The notes under the pieces were generated by a model. It had not been told where the DNA came from and did no database searches. It saw nothing but the letters and a program-made list of their open reading frames with translations. Below, in pieces: positions 1-13,890 of a stretch of DNA of 64,000 bases; the stretch's first letter is position 1; each line of letters starts with the position of its first letter. Made by a program: the position numbers and the translations under genes. This DNA comes from Pampus argenteus (lineage: Eukaryota > Chordata > Actinopteri > Scombriformes > Stromateidae), in the NCBI GenBank assembly GCA_036937835.1, contig CM072881.1, forward strand, positions 8,442,001 through 8,506,000, in the 5' to 3' direction.

Positions 1-44
<44 letters not shown>
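1..44. repeat. (CA)n microsatellite at window edge
   Basis: Uninterrupted CA dinucleotides, truncated by the window start, so the true length is unknown. Confidence 0.97.
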
Positions 45-47
<3 letters not shown>

Positions 48-1254
48 TTTTCAGTGTTTGAATGAAACAACTTTGTTTTTCTTGTTTCTAGCTGTGCACT
101 AAGATCATAAAACATTTCTTGAATTTTGCGTCCAAAAAAAGTTAACTATTATTAAACTAACACTTTTAACAGTGTGTATCTCCTGTATGGGCCTTGAGGT
201 CAACAGGTCACTTGACCTTCTGCAAGTCAACACATACATTTTTTTTTAAAAAGAAATAATTGATTATTTCAACAAAAACATAACTTCAATTAACTTAGTG
301 ATGGATTTCAGAAAATGTTCAACACAGTGAAAAACATTTTCAGTATTCAGAGTCATCTTGTCTTTTCACACACTTATACTTAACCATGTTGGTCATATCT
401 TGACCACATGTTGATCCAGAACCAGATCAGACTGGATCATCTCTCAAAACAACACTTCTGAATTCATGGTTGATGCAGGATGTCAAAGGCAGCAGTGTGT
501 TCATCATCTTCTCCAGCATTTTAGCCAGAAACAGCTGGGACTGAACACAACACACTGACTGTCAGACAAAGCTTAAGTTTCAAAAGTTAAAGAAGAAATT
601 ATAAATAAAACTACGCATAATAAAGCTACGCTGTAATTTATATTAAATGCATTTGTTATTAAATCTTCCACATAACTGCCCAGACTGACGGTATCTTCCA
701 GATTTTGGGATACCTACCCAATGTGTTTTCCCTAATATAAAATTAATATATATATTAATTATAGAATATTTAAATGATACAATGTTTTTGTTTTTAAGAC
801 AACACAAACCCACAATAATGAGATGAAGTAAAGCAGTTATGTGATGTAGACCTTGTCACAATGGACACTAAAGCACAACAATAGAAGTTCATTTTCTTTG
901 CAGCTAAAGATCCAAATTTAGATGCTGACCGAAACTGTATCAGCAGGAACATTATATTCATCTTGACTCCAAGATATTATGCACAATTATTCATAAATTA
1001 CATGTGTGGCTGCGAGTCTGTGACACACAAAAAAACTATACTGTAAAAGCAAAGTAATAAAACTGAAATTTTGTATTAGACTCCCTTCACTAATATCCAA
1101 CCTTATCTCCGGGATCAGTCAGCTACTCCGCCTTCGTCTTATAGATACTTTGTCTAACAAAAACAAATTCAGAAATCAGTGAAATATGACCTGAGAAAGA
1201 CGTGTGTCATCTCGCGTGGATGTGGCCAACGATGTTGCCAAAAATGCTCTCTCC

Positions 1255-1255
1255 G

Positions 1256-1286
<31 letters not shown>

Positions 1287-1290
1287 ATGT
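1255..1290. repeat. Compound (TA)n(GT)n microsatellite
   Basis: A run of TA units passes directly into GT units. Confidence 0.93.
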
Positions 1291-4200
1291 TGTACCGTAT
1301 GTACTTAATATAACAAAAGTGAGCCTGACAAACTATAAACAATCTGGAGTCGATCAACTAAAAAGGAGCCACACTTTGCACGGTTGAATCACGGCGCGTG
1401 TGCGTGCGCGCGTGCTCGCCAATGTATTGGCACAGTCGTGCCCTCGAGAGGCCCCAGTTGATAAACCTTCCTCCAAAGCCCTCGAAGGTTGTCACTCATA
1501 GCAGTCGTGAAACGCGTCTATCTATTCAGTTTGTATATTGTTGAGCAGTTAAAATTATACATAAAATACATTTACATTTCTACAATTCCGATTCCGCAAA
1601 GTTTTGCGTCTTACAGTCCTAATAAAAGGCTATAAAAGTAGCCTAAACCGCATCATTTCGCCGAACCATAAACAAACAGATACATAAATAAATGAATAGG
1701 ATACATTTTTCTCAGGCGCGTATTGAACCCTGGAGCCACGACTCAAAATACGTCTTGTATTAAAAAAAAACAAAAAACAAAAAAGAAACTTTATCCCAAA
1801 ATCAAGACTTTTCTGATTAAAACTCAACCACAAAATGCATTGAATAATTCTTCTAAACCTCACTGACCATCATTAAACACACATACAACATAAAACACCT
1901 ACCTACAAACCGACCGTCTCCTTATAGCTCAGTCTCGTATCTCATGATATAAACTGAAATAAAACATTGCTTTACCGTTGTACCAAAAACTATCTTTCTT
2001 CTATCCTTCTCCAAACTAAGGCGCATTAAAACGTATGGACTTCCTTACACGTTAGCTCTGCTGAATTTATCCACCGAGGGGTTTTCCCGACTGCAAGCAC
2101 CGGATCCTGTAGATGTGAGTCTCCGTGAGTCTGTATAATAGCAAATTTATGTCTGGATGACGCGTCCTCTCTCTCCTACAATGGAGCTGAAGCGCTGACA
2201 TTAAACAGAAAATTGATGGAGAAACTCTTTCCTTCTCTCACTGCCTCTCTATCCAATCCACTCTTCTTGTCTAAGGAGACTACAAGGGAGCTTTCTTGCC
2301 TTTTTTTTTTTTTTATCAGGGGAGGGGGCAAAGGGACATAATCAAGTATGCTTGTGAGTTACACACCAGGAATACATACACCCACTTCCATCCCTGCCAA
2401 CAAATATATTGCCTACAAACAGGCTACACACACATTTACGCGCCAACACACACCTTCCTCTGACTGAGTATTGTTTTGTTTGCAAATGTGATTAGTGCGA
2501 AGCCGGATCTATGCAAGAGAGGTGGAGGAGGAGGAGGGGGAGAGGGAGGCCTATCACTCATTCCATATGCATCTTTTTGATATCCAGCATGAGATGTGTG
2601 CAAAACTGTCCTCTCGCTTCCTTCTTCCTGCACGTTGCTGCAAGCTTTTATCAAAGTGAACTACGAGGTGCAAAACACACCCAGGTTTGTAGTTATTCCT
2701 CCTTCTATGCACCGTGTGTTTAACCGTGATGGGGAAGGTTTAGGCCAGACTACTACTCAGTGTTTATTTGCGGAAGAGTTTGAGTCCTGCGTGAAAATGA
2801 GTAATCAAATCGTCTCTCTGAAAATCTAATTGATATTTGTTTATAGTGGTGGTGTCTCGCCAAATCACAGGCCTAATTACGGCCTGGAGGTCACAGTTTA
2901 CCCACATTTTTATAAAAAAAAAAAAATGTCACCACTAGCTTCATCAATGCCTGCTATATATTACCGCTCTCCCGTGTTTTCAGAGGCATTTTGTTCTTGC
3001 CTGCCCGCTGAGGATGACCGGCGCAGGGCAAACAGTGTCATGCACACACGGGTTCAATTGTAAGAGGACTATAAACATTTAGCACAGGCGTTAAAGAGTC
3101 CACGGCATTTCTGCGCGTTTGCCCCGCAGCCTTTGATCAAGTCCAAATGGTCCAGACAAGTTTGTGCGTAAAAGTGAATTTATCTCCCGTTTCTCGCTCG
3201 ACAGAAAGAAAGCTCAGTCTGCACCGCCGCGTCGATCTGGACTAAAGAAACAAAGAGAAATGATTTTTTAAACAATCGTGCAGTTAAAAACCCACAAACA
3301 TATTCGGAAAGCCGTTTTTTTTACTGAAGAAGCGGATACCTGTGCGTTAAAAACAAATGAGACGCAGGTTGAATGCGGAAGAAGCGGAGTCTACGAACAG
3401 CAGCTTGGAAATAATTACAGAGACGCGGCGATTTGAGTGTCTTTCCCTCCTTTCCCAAACGGGACCTCAGCCTCGGCTTTCTCCTCTTCTCCCCCGCAGC
3501 CCCCACCGGCTGCCCCCGCGGGTCACCGCTTCAGGAGCCCCACGTCACCACGTTAACCCCTGCATCGCTGCGATCCGGGACAAAAGCAGGAGGAGGAGGG
3601 GTGGGGTGGGGGGGTCCCTAAAATTGGGTTGCGGAGACCTCCAGGCGGTTCCAGGGGTTCTCCAGCAAAATGAGGAACAGGTTTCTTTCAATTTAATTCA
3701 ATTGGATGGAAATTCACCCTGCTGCAGCTCATATTAGAATCATTGGTGTAATTAGTCTGCATTGGTTTACGCGTTGTTTTCTCCGAGCCTACATACAAGC
3801 TGTTATCCTGAATTTAGAAAAAAAAAAAAACACTATCTAATATACTTGCAAATTTCAAATGAATACCATTCAAAATCCTAATGAAGTCAATATCAACATA
3901 GTGGAAAAGTCAGCAGTCAAAACTCACTTGTTTTTCTTCTCTTTATATGTAGATTATTTTATGTACCTCCACTTTGTTAGATTAGCTTGTCACGTTAATC
4001 CACATCAAACCTTGCCAGGTGATTGTGTGTTTATTTATCTTCTTCTATTCTTCCAGATTTTCCAATTTTCCAGCAAAACGCACCAGCACCTAATGGCATC
4101 CTGACCTCATAGGGTGCATACTATTTTTTTATTTATTTATTTTTTTTGGGGGGGGGGTGTCAGTGGACTGAACAGAGACATAAAACATAGTGTGACATCA

Positions 4201-5778
4201 GACATTACCATCTAACAACAAGAAACATGCTTTACCAGCCCCAGCAGGCAAATCCACATAAACAAACGTGCCAAGCTCAAGCCTAGTAATTCTGTTATGA
4301 CTTTTCCAAACCATTGCTGGCCCCATCACAGAGTTGAAAAATAGAAACTATTCTCAAGACCAAAAGCAACAATACATACATAAATCCTTCAAGTATGGTT
4401 TTGGCTTCCCCTTTGAAAGGATTTATGGGTAGAGGAAGTGGGAGGGTCAAGGCAGACCCCACCCATTTGAGAACATGACCTTTATTTATTTCTGTAATGG
4501 CCTACTGTTGCATTGTGGGTTATGCAGTTGGTCTATATAATAAAGCCGTATTTTCCATTTTCATTAAAGTTGCAATGAAAAGAAAAATATATTATTACAC
4601 TGAATCTATAATGTGTGGCAGTTTTACACTTTAAAAACGGCTCCTTTCCACTTTTTCTCTCACAAGGCAGCTCATTTTATATGGAAACATGTCTAAATTC
4701 TTCAGCAACATCATGGAAACTCTGTTGTTTACTTCCTGTCACAGTTGTGATGCCCCTGGTCCTCGTCTTTCAGCCAAAGTTTCAGCTGCTAGAGAAACAC
4801 GCACACAGACTGACCTCGGAGCGAACAGTGAAATATATCCACATACTCACCCCATCCATCTATTTCGACTATGATGAAGGACAGTTCTGTTTGCATTTAG
4901 TCAAACGCCTGCAGCCTGAAATGCGACCCTTCCCTCCTCATTAGAAAGATCCCAACCAAGGCCAGTTTACTGCTAAACCCCTGACCAGCTCAGAGCCTCT
5001 GTGCTGCACACTCTGCCTGTGTTGAGTAAACACACGTCTATACTATCAGGTGGTGTCAGGTGGTTTTCACTCCTGGATTCCTTCATATATGTAGCCCCCT
5101 GTTGAAGTTAAGTTATGTCTTGTGCAATTAAAACATCCTTGTTTCTCAAGCAGCACACATTCTTTGCTTTGGGGGGTATGAAATCTTTAAATAGGAAGAT
5201 GTTTACCAAACTGTCACATGCATTCACAGTGGGCTTTATCACTATGCAGTAAACACATTTATGCAGGAAACATCTGTAATATTCATTACAAAACAGCACA
5301 GCTGCAGAGACAATACTTGTCTTTTAGAGCATTTGGTGTCTGTGTGTGTGTGTGTGTGTGCGCTTCAGACAAGTTTTTGAGCCACTCGTGATGTTACACA
5401 CATATGGCAGTATTGATAAACGTGGACAAATGTTTGAGATTTTCTCTCTAGATGTGATGCTTCTCATTTGCTGTGGTGTAATACAGTTGCTCATTCTTAA
5501 CCCTGTTCAGTCGGCTCGCCTACACATGTGTGTGCTTGTGTGTGTGTATGTGGACCTGTGATATTTGTGTGTGTGTGTGTGACTGTGACACAGCTGTGAT
5601 AGGTTAAGAATCAGACGTTAAACCTGTCTCTGGTTCCAATTTGAGGCCAGCTCCTCTTTGGCAAATGGAAAACACTTCAAGGTGCCACTGGACTTAAAGA
5701 TGGTGCCACTTTCTACAGGTTTTACATGGTCATGTGATTTTTGGAGAACGAAGGTTGTTTGCCCCAGAGGTAAGTGCA

Positions 5779-5780
<2 letters not shown>

Positions 5781-5831
<51 letters not shown>
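5781..5831. repeat. (AC)n microsatellite, about 25 units
   Basis: Fifty-one bases of pure AC repeat. Open frames crossing it encode only Thr-His or Val-Cys runs and are not genes. Confidence 0.97.
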
Positions 5832-5833
<2 letters not shown>

Positions 5834-8800
5834 TAACAAAAGTTTATAGATGCCCAGTGACCCCATAGGTGAGCATAGCTGCATAACTGAGACAGCCACA
5901 AAAGGGTGAGCTAAGAGAGCAAAGCATCCTGGGATATTGAACTTTTTGCCAAAACACTAAATTCTTTCATCTTCGCTCTCATATTATAATGCACATCAGT
6001 CATAAAAGAGTGTTACATCACTGGACACACAGTGCTGCCTTTATATTGAGCCATACTGTAGGTCTTCATCTCTCTATATAGTTATGGTGTGTATGCATAT
6101 TCTATGAAGCTGCATTAAAACACAGTGTACTGAAACGACAAACAGAGACATCTCTTCAACGTCATGCCAGAGCATTCACCCCTCCATGCCATCGTCCATC
6201 CATCCTCTTCTCTCTAAGCTTTTTTTTATTGCAGCTGCTAATGCAGCAGCCAGAGCAGAAACAAAGCTAGCTTTGTGACCCCCCCTCCCCTCCTCGCTGT
6301 CTGCTGACGTGTTCGCTTGTTCTCCATGTCACCCCCTAGCCCTTGTTCGCCTTCCAATCTTTCACTAAAAACTTCTTTTCTTCCTTTTATAATCTCCCCC
6401 CGTCTCTCTCCACATCTGCAGCAGCATCACGCGGCCTGGCATGGCTGGCCTGGAGAGTCATGTGATCTCCGCAGTGGCTGTTGAAGAAAAGAGAAGTGTG
6501 TTTCGGAACCCGTTTTTTTGCCCAGCTGTGAGGTCAGAGGTCAACTCAACGCTGATCCAATCAGTTCAACCCACAAAAGGGTCGAGTCACTTTTCCACCA
6601 GCTCCGTCTTTTGCCATCTTTCCTTTCCTCTTTTCTTTTGGCCTCTGGTCTGACCCAAATGTCTCTCTTCAAAGCCTGACTGCGATTAAAGATGCACAGA
6701 TGTGGTTAGTAAACCTAAACATCTCCAGAACATCATGTAGACGCTTCACTACAACAAGGTCCAGAGCTGGCTCTCATTCTGCTTATTCTGTGCGGTTATC
6801 CTGACAAATGCCAAAAAGCAAAAAAAGTGTCTTTCCTTGTAAGGAGAAGACGAGTATGAAATTAGCAAAGCACAAACCGGTTTAGCTGGAAGATACATTT
6901 TGTGTAAGAATGCAATAGGAGTAAATATTTAAGCGACTGCTGGTATTATCAAGATCAGTACAGGTGTGTTGGCTGTAATGCACTAAAGTGATGCTGCTAC
7001 AGGTATAATGACAGGAAGTGCATTGTAGTCCATTGACAAAGCTCCTTCATCAGTGGCTTTCTTTTGCAACAATAGCTTGTGTATACACACCCGCTGTTGA
7101 TCATGGGACTGAGCGAATAGGGGGATACTAGGGGAGGAGGGAATGAGTGAGTTGTAAAGAAGTTCAGAGGGTTTACTTTGCTGGTAAAAAAAAAAAGGGA
7201 ACCAAGTAACATTTCTAAAACATAGTTCATGTGTGGATTTTCAGCTTAAGTTAGACAGATTGTGAATTTATACTGTATAATCATTATTACTGGGTGTTTG
7301 GTTTGACTTTAACCAAACGTGGTCAGAACTGAATTCTAAGAAAACCTTTAAATTGCTCTTTGGTTGCATCAGCCCAAGAGTTAATCCATCTATTAAAAGT
7401 TGTGGAAATCCTTTTGAATTTTTTTTTGATTATTCACACATATATAAATGCGAGAAGCAATAGAAACATATGCAGTAATACTAAACGTATACTGTGACTT
7501 ATACTGCCTCCCAGCACACACACATACACACACGCCCTGCCCTCTTCTGCACGACTGACAACTCTTCACCTACATTCAACAACACAGCCGCGTCCATAAA
7601 GACAGATATGTTTATGTGGCATGTTGCAGAGGACTTTACGTGAAGCAGATGCATTAAAACATCTATCTTACTCCTCCTCTCTATCCCCTTTCCCCCCCGG
7701 TGCAGCCGACTATCGTCATCTCTAGCAACAAGTGGCCTCTTCTCCAGATGAATTTTTACATCCGTGGTAATGCAGTCTGCTCCTGTTATCAAGCAAATTG
7801 GGGGTGTTTCATTGATTGTATTTAGGGTGTGACCAGTGTACGTGAAGGATAAAATATAACAAGAGCATGTGAATAGACACACTCTCCCTTCTAAATACAC
7901 AAACACACTGTCTGTAGCTTTCCATCGCCCCCCCCCCCTTCTACTCTTGATCAACCTGACTGAGCAGGCTACTAAAATAAAATTTTAGTGCCGTGGTAAT
8001 GTTGCGGAGCAGCATGGCGCCACAACTAATGGGGGATCATATCTACATCCCTGTTCTGCACCCAGCTCCATGTTAAACCCCAGCGTCTGTCATCGTCTTA
8101 TGCACTTGGCACGGGATACAACAGGACTGAAAGTTCAAATTTCCGCACATAAATGGAAAATAGAATTACAACAATGTGATCGTTTCTGTATTATAAAGGT
8201 TATAAAAAGGAAGGTGGGGAAACGTAACACATTTCTTCTAGAAAATGTTGGTTACAGTGGTTGTGTGGTTTGTGAAATTCCTCAGCAGGGCTTGATTTAA
8301 TTTAAGAAGCACCTCAGAGAAGAGCGAAGGGGAAAAAAACAACAACAAAACACTAGTTTGGTAATTAATTTCTGTTATGTACTGTAATTTTTTTTTTTGG
8401 TGCCGTGCATGGAACGTGATAATTAGGTGTTGCTGCTTAGATCAACATGATGCATACAGTGTAAATGTTCAGCAGACAAATCCAACATGTCTAAATGTTT
8501 TATCAAATCAGAGGCTGGTGGTGCCTGCCAGGGAAAGTGTGTGTCAGTGCATATGTGTGTGTGTGTATGTACATCATGTGAGTGGAGCATTATTAGGCCT
8601 TTCTGGGGAGTTATCCATTAATTCGGGGTTAAAGTCCATTTGCATCTAGACAAAGGGGACATGGGCCATCCATCTCCACACTGAGGGGAAGGGGGCAACA
8701 GAGGGAGGGAGGGGGGAGGGGGACGTGCGTGCACATGTGCATGTCTGTGTGTGTGTGTGTGTGTGAGAGAGAGGTGAATCGTCCTCTTGCAGATAAATCT

Positions 8801-8877
8801 GTTGCCCTCAGGGGTGCGTTTACATAGGTGAGGACTGACTGTTCTGCAAGCAGAGTGATTTATCTGAAAATACCACC

Positions 8878-8881
<4 letters not shown>

Positions 8882-8916
<35 letters not shown>
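8882..8916. repeat. (CA)n microsatellite
   Basis: Pure CA units followed by a short TA stretch. Confidence 0.95.
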
Positions 8917-8921
<5 letters not shown>

Positions 8922-9239
8922 CTATAGCACTGTACTGAATCAATTACTTCACTATGGATGAAGGAGTCTGTATCACTTCCAGTATGTGTGTATGAACTCA
9001 CACATGCATATATACACACGCAAACAAAAACAGAAGAGCGCATTTCACAGCTATACACTCCTACACAAATCCAAACTGTATACTCTAAAAAAAAGAGAAA
9101 AAAGACCAAAATCTATATTATATTTGAAAGAGGATAAAAGTTGATTTCCAGGGGATTTTTTTACTGTAGCTCCCTCCTCAGCCTGCTTGTAGATCCTCCC
9201 TCACACACCCACAGAAAGGATTTCCTAGCAACGATTATA

Positions 9240-9333
9240 ATGTGCGCGCACACACACACAAGCTCGACGGGGGCTCCCTCCAGCTATCAGCGTGGGCTTC
9301 CCCCTCCTCCTCCTGAGCTGCTGCTGCGCCGTG

Positions 9334-9364
<31 letters not shown>

Positions 9365-10147
9365 CCTCTTCACAACTCTCCCCTGGAAGCCCCAGCTGCT
9401 GGCTAGACTACACGGGCTGCCCGTCTGCCTGCGCACCGGAATGACGGTGCGTGGATGTGGTTCGGTTGTGCAAAGGCGTCTTCAACGCGAAGGAACGGAT
9501 GGCGACGGAGAGAACGAAGAGAGCGAGCGTGTGCGTCCGCACCACGACTCGTTTTGACGGAGAAGGGAAGCTCCTCCATGTTTTCGAAGAGAGAGACATC
9601 GTGAAAAGCGAAACGGGGGATGGGGAAGCTACGAGAGCCACGAATGCCTGAGAAGTGCGCTTTTATTCGGTGCGTAATGACACGGCGCGTCTCTCCGACT
9701 GCTGTACCGACGTGCTGTTGACGAGAAGGAGGAGAAGGAGGAGGAGGAGGGGGGTTCAACGTGTGAGGCTGCCGCCGAATACCGGGGACGGTTACACATC
9801 CAGATACTACAACCGACACGGGAGCAGAGGCTACAGCCCCATTGCGCGCGACACGACGCACATGGCACGCCCCCCACCCTGAACCCTCCTCCCCCTCCTC
9901 CTCCTCCTGCTGCTGCTGCTGCTCCTGCTCCATACTGACAGGGAGGCGTTTGCTGCAAGGCGCCATTTTCAAAAGCCTTCTTTGCATATGAGATTTATTT
10001 TGCTGCAGGAGGGCTGCAACCGTCCTGCCGTCTCATATTACACAAATCTGCCCGAGAAAAACGTGGACTAGAGAGGAGCAAAACCGGAAAACTGGACGGA
10101 ACCTCGAACATTCATTTACTTTTACTTTTTTTTTTTTTTTTGCAAAG
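9240..10147. promoter_or_regulatory. CpG-rich promoter-like block with candidate 5' exon ending in a splice donor
   Basis: CpG dinucleotides are dense in a window that is otherwise AT-rich and CpG-poor, as at an unmethylated vertebrate promoter. At about 9960 there is a GCGCCATTTTC element resembling YY1/E2F sites often found at transcription starts. It is followed by a stretch without obvious coding potential that ends at 10147 in CAAAG followed by GTGAGA, a good plus-strand splice donor. A (GA)n run (9334-9361) and GGA/CTC triplet runs lie inside. Long open frames on both strands here are typical of GC-rich DNA and I do not call them genes. It may be the orphan first exon of a gene whose other exons lie outside the window, or a promoter firing leftward. 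Confidence 0.45.
9334..9361. repeat. (GA)n microsatellite
   Basis: Pure GA units inside the CpG-rich block. GA tracts near promoters can bind GAGA-type factors, but nothing more is shown. Confidence 0.93.
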
Positions 10148-12461
10148 GTGAGAAATGATAAGATTTACTTCTGGTCATTTATTAACTGTATTAGCTGTAG
10201 GTTGGCAGAGCAGTGATTTGGACGTTGTTGTTGTTGGTGGTTGTTATATAATGATTTTCATAGATTTGTATTTAAATGAAGAAAAAAATCTTATTGATAA
10301 AACAATACGCAAAAGCAGCAGCCTGTTACGAGTGTTAATAATAATATAATAATTAGAATGCAATGTAATTTAAATAAAACACACTCAACATAAACTTAAA
10401 ATAAGTGTGATGATATTAAAAAAAACAGATGTGAATTTATTACTTTATTTCATTTCATTTTACATTAACAAAACCTTTAATCTTAACATAAAATGCTGCT
10501 CATTCTGTACTGTAAATTATCTGAACACGTAACTCAATGTAAATATAATATGCCACTAATTAGTTTAATATATCAACATATATTATAATTATTTAGAGTC
10601 AGTTTGAAACGCTCAGTGGTTCGTTCAACGCCTAAAAATCCAAACCAATAAAACCTCAAAATCTATCATTGGCGGGGTGGGTGAGCCAAATTCGCCATGT
10701 TGAGATCCTTTGTGTGTGTGTGTGTGTGTGTGTCCTATTACCATGATCCTTATTTTAACTAAAAAATATAAATATAGGCAATAAACAGATATAGGAGTTT
10801 TAAAATATTTTTTTAATGTAAAAAATATATTGAATTAAACTAAATTGTGCTGATTTTAGTTGCAAAAAAAAAAAAAAGAAATAAACAGAATTGACACAAA
10901 AAGCTTCAGGGAATCTGACACCAGAGTAAGAACAGATTTTTTAACAGATTTACGGAGTGATTTTTAATGCTGGGAGATTTATTTTTGGGGAATTCTCCTC
11001 CTTGTTTCTTGTTGTTGGAGGGGATGTTGTTTCTTCTTTTTAAAGTCTACAGGCTTTAGAAATGTGAAATTACAGGCTTGCTGCAGGAGCAGGCCTACTT
11101 TACATAATTACATGGAGTGCAGACTGGTCTGCTCACTTTGAAGAACACGCTTTTAGTTTAACTAATCATCACAGCGTGTACAGCAGCAGCTCATTAAAAT
11201 GGAAACATATTATCCTTATTATCTTATTCGCACTTTCTGTAATTCACGTAGAATATTTTTGACAAAAGGCAGCGTTTTCTTTTCTTTCTGTCTGTTCACT
11301 TCATTTCTCCGTCAACACCACCGATGTGTTTGGAGGTTTTGTTGAATCATTTCTCATAATGAAAAACAGTCATAAACGCGTATCTGTGTTTAGGTGTGTT
11401 AGGCTGAAAGGGTGTGAGTTTACACAGGGAGAACAAAATGTGTGTAACCTGTGTGTGTGTGTGTGTGTTTGGGCTGCTGCAGTCAGTGAGGAGTTTCTGT
11501 GTTGGTGAAGTTAATTCAAAGTGACTACTGCAGGACGGGCAGCTTTTCTGTGGCAGCACGATGAGGCGATAATAGCAATAATAACAATAACGAGACACAG
11601 ACTCTCAGGCACAAATACAGGCGGAGGAACTACATAACACCGGAATATTAACGTTACTGCAGGCTGAGAGCGGCGAGCTGCTTTAATACGTAAAGCTGCA
11701 CTGACCTCACGGTGCGTTTAACATGTTACAACAACTACAGTAATAATAATAATAATAACAAGCTACGTTTTCATTGTCATTAAAATAAAAATTTGTATTT
11801 CGATTTTTTTTTAACGTAAATTAATGTTTTTATTAAAAAAAATACAGGCTAATAAAACAAAAATAATTATTATTTATTTAATATACGATATTTATTTAAT
11901 TTAATATTTACCAATAATTTTAAATTTGACCAATACAAATAAAATAATTCTAGAGATCCTTCAAAACAAGCAGACAAATAAATACACGACCAGTCAAATA
12001 ATTAAATAGATCAAATTTTTAAAATTTTTTACATTTTTTATTGCTTTAATAATTACTTACATATCCTTTGTTTTCACTGATGCTTCATTTGCGTTCAAAT
12101 CAACTTTAAATATTGGCAAAAATGTAACTTTATCTGAACAGAGTTCTGTAACTTTTGTCTTTATACGTGTGTGTAGTTTAAAATAAAAAATGTTGATAAA
12201 ACAGTTTGGTCATTTTAAACTTCATCTCTCTCAGATTTTTACTAAATGAGTGAAAACGGTTTATGCCATCTTGTTCGTCACCATACTCTCATGTCCGTGA
12301 TGGACGTTCATTAAATGTGACGTGTAGCCTCAACATGTGATGTTTGCAGTTGGTCATCTATTTGACTTTAAAACGATCCTTGTGCGTGTTTGTGTATGCA
12401 ATCTGCAGGTGATCGTAATTGTTTAGGTCCACCTGAATTATTTAGAAATTTGCAAGACAAA

Positions 12462-12464
<3 letters not shown>

Positions 12465-12510
<46 letters not shown>
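12465..12510. repeat. (GT)n microsatellite
   Basis: Forty-six bases of uninterrupted GT. Confidence 0.97.
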
Positions 12511-12513
<3 letters not shown>

Positions 12514-13345
12514 CATGCAAACCGGAGACAAGGCTGCAGTTGATAATGAATTCAGCCTAAAGTGCAAATATTGGGGGGTTTAATGTTGAGAACGCACTCA
12601 GGTCAGTCAATAGACGCGGTCGGTTTCTACTGGGAGACTCGACTGTCAGTAGAGTAGAAGGGGTCGTAGTGAGTCCTAGCAGCGGAGCATGCTGGGATAT
12701 GTCCGTGCTGGGCTGCGTGGCGCTCCAAAGTGTTTTTTTTAAAGCAGACAGTCGAGGCCACAAACGGCAACTTTCCTGTACTCGAATGGGACGCTCGGCG
12801 TGTGGAGAGCAGTAGATTGACCGTCTGCACGGTCTTCCTGCAGCACCGAGAGGCGTCATGCAGACCATCCATATTTCCATAATTGCATTGAAGACAATTA
12901 AGACGCAAATTAACAAAGTGGTGGGCCTATGAAGTGGAATATAACGCAGTCATTCAACAGCAGTCAGAAATAATACAAACATAGTTTTTGCTTTAGATAA
13001 ATCAGACAGACAAGGAGGTAAATGTTGTTTCTTCACCTTAACGCTAAAAAGCTGATTAAATGGCAGAGGTTTATGCTTCCCCTCAAATATAATGGATTTA
13101 TTTCCCTATACAGCTCTTCAGGGTGGAGGTTGCAATTGTTTACCAACTTTTTTTTTTTTTAAATTCACCCTTTACTTCTATTGAGAATGGGCCAGTAAAA
13201 TGGGCCAATTTTAAAAATCTGCTATATGCAAACATGGCCTGTTGTTGTTCTCCTTTACATGGAAGATTGAAGGATGCCCATTTTCAGTACCAGTTGATTG
13301 TTCAGTAAGACAGAGGCGGAGCTGACAGGAGGAGGGGTGGGTGAT

Positions 13346-13400
13346 GGGGGGGGGGGGGGGGTCCCTTCTACTCACCCCCCCTCCTCCTCCTCCTCCACAC

Positions 13401-13429
<29 letters not shown>
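13346..13429. repeat. Poly-G run followed by (CA)n
   Basis: Sixteen consecutive G residues (13346-13361) are followed by CTC triplets and a CA run (13401-13429). The G run can form a G-quadruplex on the plus strand. Confidence 0.9.
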
Positions 13430-13431
<2 letters not shown>

Positions 13432-13439
13432 CCCCTCAG

Positions 13440-13890
13440 CCCCTGCTGCACTGGGATGGCCTGAGAGAGAATCCCCCACCCTATAGCGAGAAGGCACCCA
13501 GCTAAGAAATACAATACAAACTCAATTAAATGCAGTCTCCGCTGCGATTTACTGCAATGAATGATAAATTGGTCGTCGTTCTCACACTGTAGGATCTCTG
13601 AAATTGCAATAATAGGCAGAATCGTTATGTAAAATATGCATAGGGCCCACATTTACCAAATTTAGTCCAGGAGGGGCAACTGTCTGCCTTGTGCCTTTTG
13701 TTAGGAAATTCCTGCTCAAATAACCAGGTTTGTGTCTAAAGCGTGTGTTTAAGGTCAAACTGCTACATGGGCTAAATTGCTACATTGTTACCCCAAGAGA
13801 GGGCGGCCTCTGCAAAATAAAAATTTATCTACGACTTTCACATATTGCAAGAATGCTGAATAATTTTGTGGCTGTCTAGCGTGAAATTAG
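13440..13890. promoter_or_regulatory. Candidate conserved non-coding element
   Basis: About 450 bases with no simple repeats, balanced base composition and several AT-rich homeodomain-like cores (CAATTAAA, GATAAAT), bounded by microsatellite and AT-rich sequence. It has no coding potential that I can support. The call rests only on texture, so conservation with other fish is unproven. Confidence 0.25.

Larger units (their letters stand above)
1..9239. other. Gene-poor left flank, no supported coding gene
   Basis: I find no exon chain that encodes a recognisable protein here on either strand; open frames are short and mostly translate CA/GT repeats. The stretch holds microsatellites (1-44, 1255-1290, 5341-5361, 5566-5581, 5781-5831, 8882-8916). 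A GC-richer patch at about 3180-3650 could be a minor promoter or exon. Unique, moderately GC sequence at 7600-7900 and 8560-8700 might be conserved non-coding DNA. In human, the gene facing the 5' side of SLC38A10 is BAHCC1, transcribed away from it, so 5' introns of a leftward bahcc1-like gene are possible. That is inference only; no BAHCC1 coding sequence was recognised. Confidence 0.55.

Noticed and set aside
3357..3737. A 126-codon plus-strand open frame in GC-rich DNA
   Set aside because: Arg/Pro/Ser-rich composition follows the base content; there is no homology and overlapping frames are also open.
7499..7954. A 151-codon minus-strand open frame
   Set aside because: It starts and ends in repeat-like sequence, has no recognisable domain, and has no splice signals or neighbours that support it.
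8618..9109. A 163-codon minus-strand frame with Val-Cys and Thr-His runs
   Set aside because: It is driven by CA/GT microsatellites and has no domain.
9403..9987. A 194-codon minus-strand open frame with Gln/Glu and Pro runs
   Set aside because: It lies wholly in the CpG-rich promoter block, where stops are rare by composition. It is low-complexity, overlapped by open frames on the other strand, and resembles no family I know.
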